Program-made: the position numbers and the translations under genes
Notes under the pieces: model-generated
Told to the model about the DNA's origin: nothing
Database searches by the model: none
The model's input: only the letters and a program-made list of their open reading frames with translations
Source: Devosia sp.
GTDB lineage: Bacteria > Pseudomonadota > Alphaproteobacteria > Rhizobiales > Devosiaceae
Direction of reading: 5' to 3'
Assembly: GCA_011322005.1 (NCBI GenBank)
Contig: DROE01000108.1
Coordinates: 1-6,894 of the forward strand
DNA length: 6,894 bases
In this document: positions 5,262-6,894 of the stretch, piece after piece
Position numbering within the stretch: the stretch's first letter is position 1
Layout: every line of letters starts with the position of its first letter

Positions 5262-5852
5262 TCAGGCCAGCGGAATGCCCGCATCGCCCTTGTGGGCCTG
5301 ATAGGTTGCCGAGAGGCCGGCATAGAGCGCGGCTATGTGGGCGATTTTAGCCTCGGCCCTTGCGCGGGAGGCGGGGTCAAGTTCCGCTGCCATCTCCTGC
5401 AGATTGCAGGAAGTCCAGAAGGCGTTCTGTCTGGCATAGGCGCCGGGGTTCAGCGTGAACACCTCCTTGAGAATTTTCAGGTCGTGGGGGATGGCAAAAC
5501 TGTCCCGGGAATCCTGATGGGAAAACAGATAGTAAAAATTATCGTATCCGGCCCAGGTGATGGCCGAGAGGCACAGGGAGCACGGCTCGTGGGTGGCAAG
5601 GAAAATGCAGTCCTCAGGCGCGGGCAGGGTGGCGCGGTCGCGCTCGTAGAGCTTCTTGATGGCGTGCATTTCTCCGTGCCAGAGGGGATTTTCAATCTCG
5701 TTGTTGGTCTCGGCAATGACCAGCGAGAGGTCGGACTTGAGCAGGATGGCGGCGCCAAAAATCTTGTTGCCGCGTTTGACTTCCCTGGCGGTCATCGGGG
5801 CGATGTCGTTTTCAATTACCCCGAGCAGGCGAAACAGCAGCTGGCCGGTCAT
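5262..5852 (-). CDS. Zinc-dependent nucleobase/nucleoside deaminase (CDA superfamily) in ureide operon
   Basis: A 196-residue deaminase of the cytidine deaminase-like superfamily, which hydrolyses an amino group from a purine or pyrimidine ring using a zinc-bound water. The signature is complete: H59-G-E61 (zinc His and catalytic Glu), then P90-C91-S-L-C94 (the two zinc Cys), inside CIFLATHEPCSLCLSAITWA. Residues 1-58 give the first helix and strands (GAAILL at 33-38); residues 115-196 form a long C-terminal part that is rich in Ala and helical. HGE rather than the commoner HAE also occurs in yeast cytosine deaminase. The EPCSLCLSAIxWA block resembles Bacillus-type guanine deaminase. The start ATG overlaps the allA stop (ATGA) and has TGAGGTG 5 bases before it. 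Co-transcription with allE and allA suggests a purine-related base such as guanine, but substrate is inferred from context only. It is the last gene of its operon. Confidence 0.88.
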   Translation of the reverse strand: MTGQLLFRLLGVIENDIAPMTAREVKRGNKIFGAAILLKSDLSLVIAETNNEIENPLWHGEMHAIKKLYERDRATLPAPEDCIFLATHEPCSLCLSAITWAGYDNFYYLFSHQDSRDSFAIPHDLKILKEVFTLNPGAYARQNAFWTSCNLQEMAAELDPASRARAEAKIAHIAALYAGLSATYQAHKGDAGIPLA

Positions 5853-6340
5853 TCGCGCACCTCATAGGGCTCGGGCAGGTTGTAGATTTCAAGATTTTCG
5901 CCCTCTCCGGCCCGGTCGACAACCAGAAAGTCGGTTTCCCGGTCCAGCGGGGTCAGGACCCCGTGCCAGACATTGACAAAATAGTTCACGCCCTGTCCGG
6001 GATGAGCAAGAAAGGCGCGCGGGGGCCCCGGTATTCCGTGATGGTCGGGGGCAACGATGGCCAGAAAGCGGGCCGGCTCGACCGGCATGAAAGCCTGGGA
6101 GCCGAAGGGATGACGCTCGAGCAGTCTAAGGGTCAGGGGCAGGGCATAGGGCTTGCCCCGGAAAATCGAGATAATCGGGCGGGCGTCTTCGCCGGTGGCA
6201 ACGACGGTGGCCAAATCATTGTAGCGGCGGGTGTTGCCCTGATTGATGAGAAAACTCTGCACCTCCGCGGTGGCCTGAATGATATCGCCAAACTCCATAA
6301 ATGACTGCCGTATCAGGGGCTCTATATGGATGGTTTGCAT
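5849..6340 (-). CDS. allA: Ureidoglycolate lyase
   Basis: A 163-residue ureidoglycolate lyase (urea-releasing), which splits (S)-ureidoglycolate into glyoxylate and urea, the last step of allantoin breakdown; a cytoplasmic cupin-like homodimer in known members. Length is typical of the family (about 160-170). Recognised stretches are the N-terminal IHIEPLIRQSFMEFGDII (4-21), INQGNTRRYNDLA (32-44), the central ERHPFGSQAFMPV (75-87), and NYFVNVWHGVLTPL (119-132), followed by FLVVDR (138-143). The ATG at 6340 is 10 bases after the allE stop and puts the conserved N-terminal strand at residue 4; longer in-frame extensions would run into the allE gene. No good Shine-Dalgarno is seen, so initiation probably depends on coupling to allE translation. 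The stop overlaps the deaminase start by ATGA. AllE upstream makes the immediate precursor, which supports the call strongly. Confidence 0.95.
   Translation of the reverse strand: MQTIHIEPLIRQSFMEFGDIIQATAEVQSFLINQGNTRRYNDLATVVATGEDARPIISIFRGKPYALPLTLRLLERHPFGSQAFMPVEPARFLAIVAPDHHGIPGPPRAFLAHPGQGVNYFVNVWHGVLTPLDRETDFLVVDRAGEGENLEIYNLPEPYEVRE
5858..5864 (-). promoter_or_regulatory. Ribosome binding site of the deaminase gene
   Basis: On the minus strand TGAGGTG stands 5 bases before the ATG at 5852, inside the last codons of allA. It fixes the start at the ATGA overlap and means the deaminase can be initiated directly as well as by coupling. Confidence 0.65.
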
Positions 6341-6350
6341 CGCGTCGGGC

Positions 6351-6894
6351 TCAGAGTTCAAGGCGGGGGTGGCGGTTGATGTCTTTATAAAGCAGGTAGC
6401 GGAAATCACCCGGACCGCCCGCATAACAGGCCTGGGGGCAAAAGGCGCGCAGCCACATGAAATCCCCGGCCTCGACCTCGACCCAATCGCGATTGAGTCG
6501 GTAGGCGGCCTTGCCCTCGAGCACATAAAGCCCGTGTTCCATGACATGGGTTTCGGTGAAGGGAATGGTTGCGCCGGGCTTGAGGGTGACGATATTGACG
6601 CACATGTCGTGGGCGATGTCGGAAGTATCGACAAAGCGGGTTGTGGCCCAGGCGCCGTTGGTGTCAGGCATCGGAGTTGGGGCGACGTCCTGCTCGTTGG
6701 TGACGAGGGAGAGTGGAGGGTTGATGCCTTCAACGGTTTCATAGGCCTTGCGCACCCAGTGGAAGCGCACCGGCTTGTCGCAGGTATTGGCAACGCTCCA
6801 CTCGCTTCCGGGGGGGATATAGGCGTAACCGCCGGGGGTCATTTTGTGGGCAGTGCCGCCAAGGGTCAGCAAAAGTTCGCCTTCAAGCACGAAC
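6351..6894 (-). CDS. allE: (S)-ureidoglycine aminohydrolase, 5' end outside window
   Basis: C-terminal 180 residues or so of a bicupin (S)-ureidoglycine aminohydrolase (UGlyAH, YlbA/AllE), which releases ammonia from (S)-ureidoglycine to give (S)-ureidoglycolate. The frame is open through the right edge, so the start and the first third of the protein are missing. The end of the first cupin is seen in FVLEGELLLTLGG and GGYAYIPPGSEWSV. The second cupin carries the manganese site: Glu, His and His in ETHVMEH (codons at about 6534-6554), then Gln in FCPQACYAG 34 residues further on (6432-6434). This is the same spacing as E235, H237, H241 and Q275 of the characterised plant enzyme. The C-terminus (YKDINRHPRLEL) resembles known members. 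It is followed after 10 bases by allA, the next enzyme in the pathway. Upstream genes and the promoter lie outside the window. Confidence 0.94.
   Translation of the reverse strand, partial: FVLEGELLLTLGGTAHKMTPGGYAYIPPGSEWSVANTCDKPVRFHWVRKAYETVEGINPPLSLVTNEQDVAPTPMPDTNGAWATTRFVDTSDIAHDMCVNIVTLKPGATIPFTETHVMEHGLYVLEGKAAYRLNRDWVEVEAGDFMWLRAFCPQACYAGGPGDFRYLLYKDINRHPRLEL

Noticed and set aside
5202..5867. Plus-strand open frame of 221 codons opposite the deaminase
   Set aside because: It begins inside the terminator stem and is antisense to a gene with complete HGE/PCxxC motifs; the Gly/Val-rich product looks like a shadow translation.
6341..6793. Upstream extension of the allA reading frame into allE
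   Set aside because: The added residues are out-of-frame translation of the allE cupin (Pro/Ser/Thr-rich). The conserved AllA N-terminus starts at the ATG at 6340.

Overview
This is a GC-rich, gene-dense bacterial window in the style of an alphaproteobacterium, most likely Hyphomicrobiales. That placement is an inference from gene content (a ThuA / Gfo-Idh-MocA cluster and an ureidoglycine-ureidoglycolate cluster), high GC, ATGA overlaps and AGGAG-type ribosome sites. No phylogenetic marker gene is present. I see no mobile element, CRISPR array, tRNA or rRNA.

Left block (1-4581, + strand) is a compact catabolic operon. It holds an SDR dehydrogenase cut by the left edge, a P1-family N-terminal-nucleophile amide hydrolase joined to it by an ATGA overlap, a ThuA-domain protein, an unrecognised polytopic membrane protein, and a Gfo/Idh/MocA oxidoreductase. 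Gaps between these genes are at most about 33 bases. Two NAD(P)-dependent dehydrogenases plus a ThuA protein suggest oxidation and processing of a sugar or polyol. The amide hydrolase suggests that the substrate carries an amide bond. The substrate is not readable from the sequence.

Middle (4582-5261) is an AT-rich intergenic region with several dyad symmetries. It is followed by a small gene for an exported protein with two cysteines, preceded by a 56-base stem-loop that ends right at its ribosome binding site. The small gene is closed by a strong intrinsic terminator (12-bp stem, GAAA loop, T-rich tail). CAAAC-N2-GTTTG dyads sit on both sides of the Gfo/Idh/MocA gene, one directly before its start codon and one downstream, which looks like a pair of operator sites.

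Right block (5262-6894, - strand, convergent with the rest) is a purine-nitrogen operon read right to left: allE ((S)-ureidoglycine aminohydrolase, cut by the right edge), allA (ureidoglycolate lyase) and a zinc-dependent CDA-fold deaminase overlapping allA by ATGA. AllE and AllA carry out consecutive steps from ureidoglycine to glyoxylate and urea. The deaminase probably acts on a purine base or related compound feeding the same pathway, but its substrate is open.

Nothing here is a clearly new defence or mobile system. The points most worth a second look are the mixed dehydrogenase/amide hydrolase/ThuA operon, the deaminase in the ureide operon, the paired dyads, and the leader hairpin of the small exported protein.
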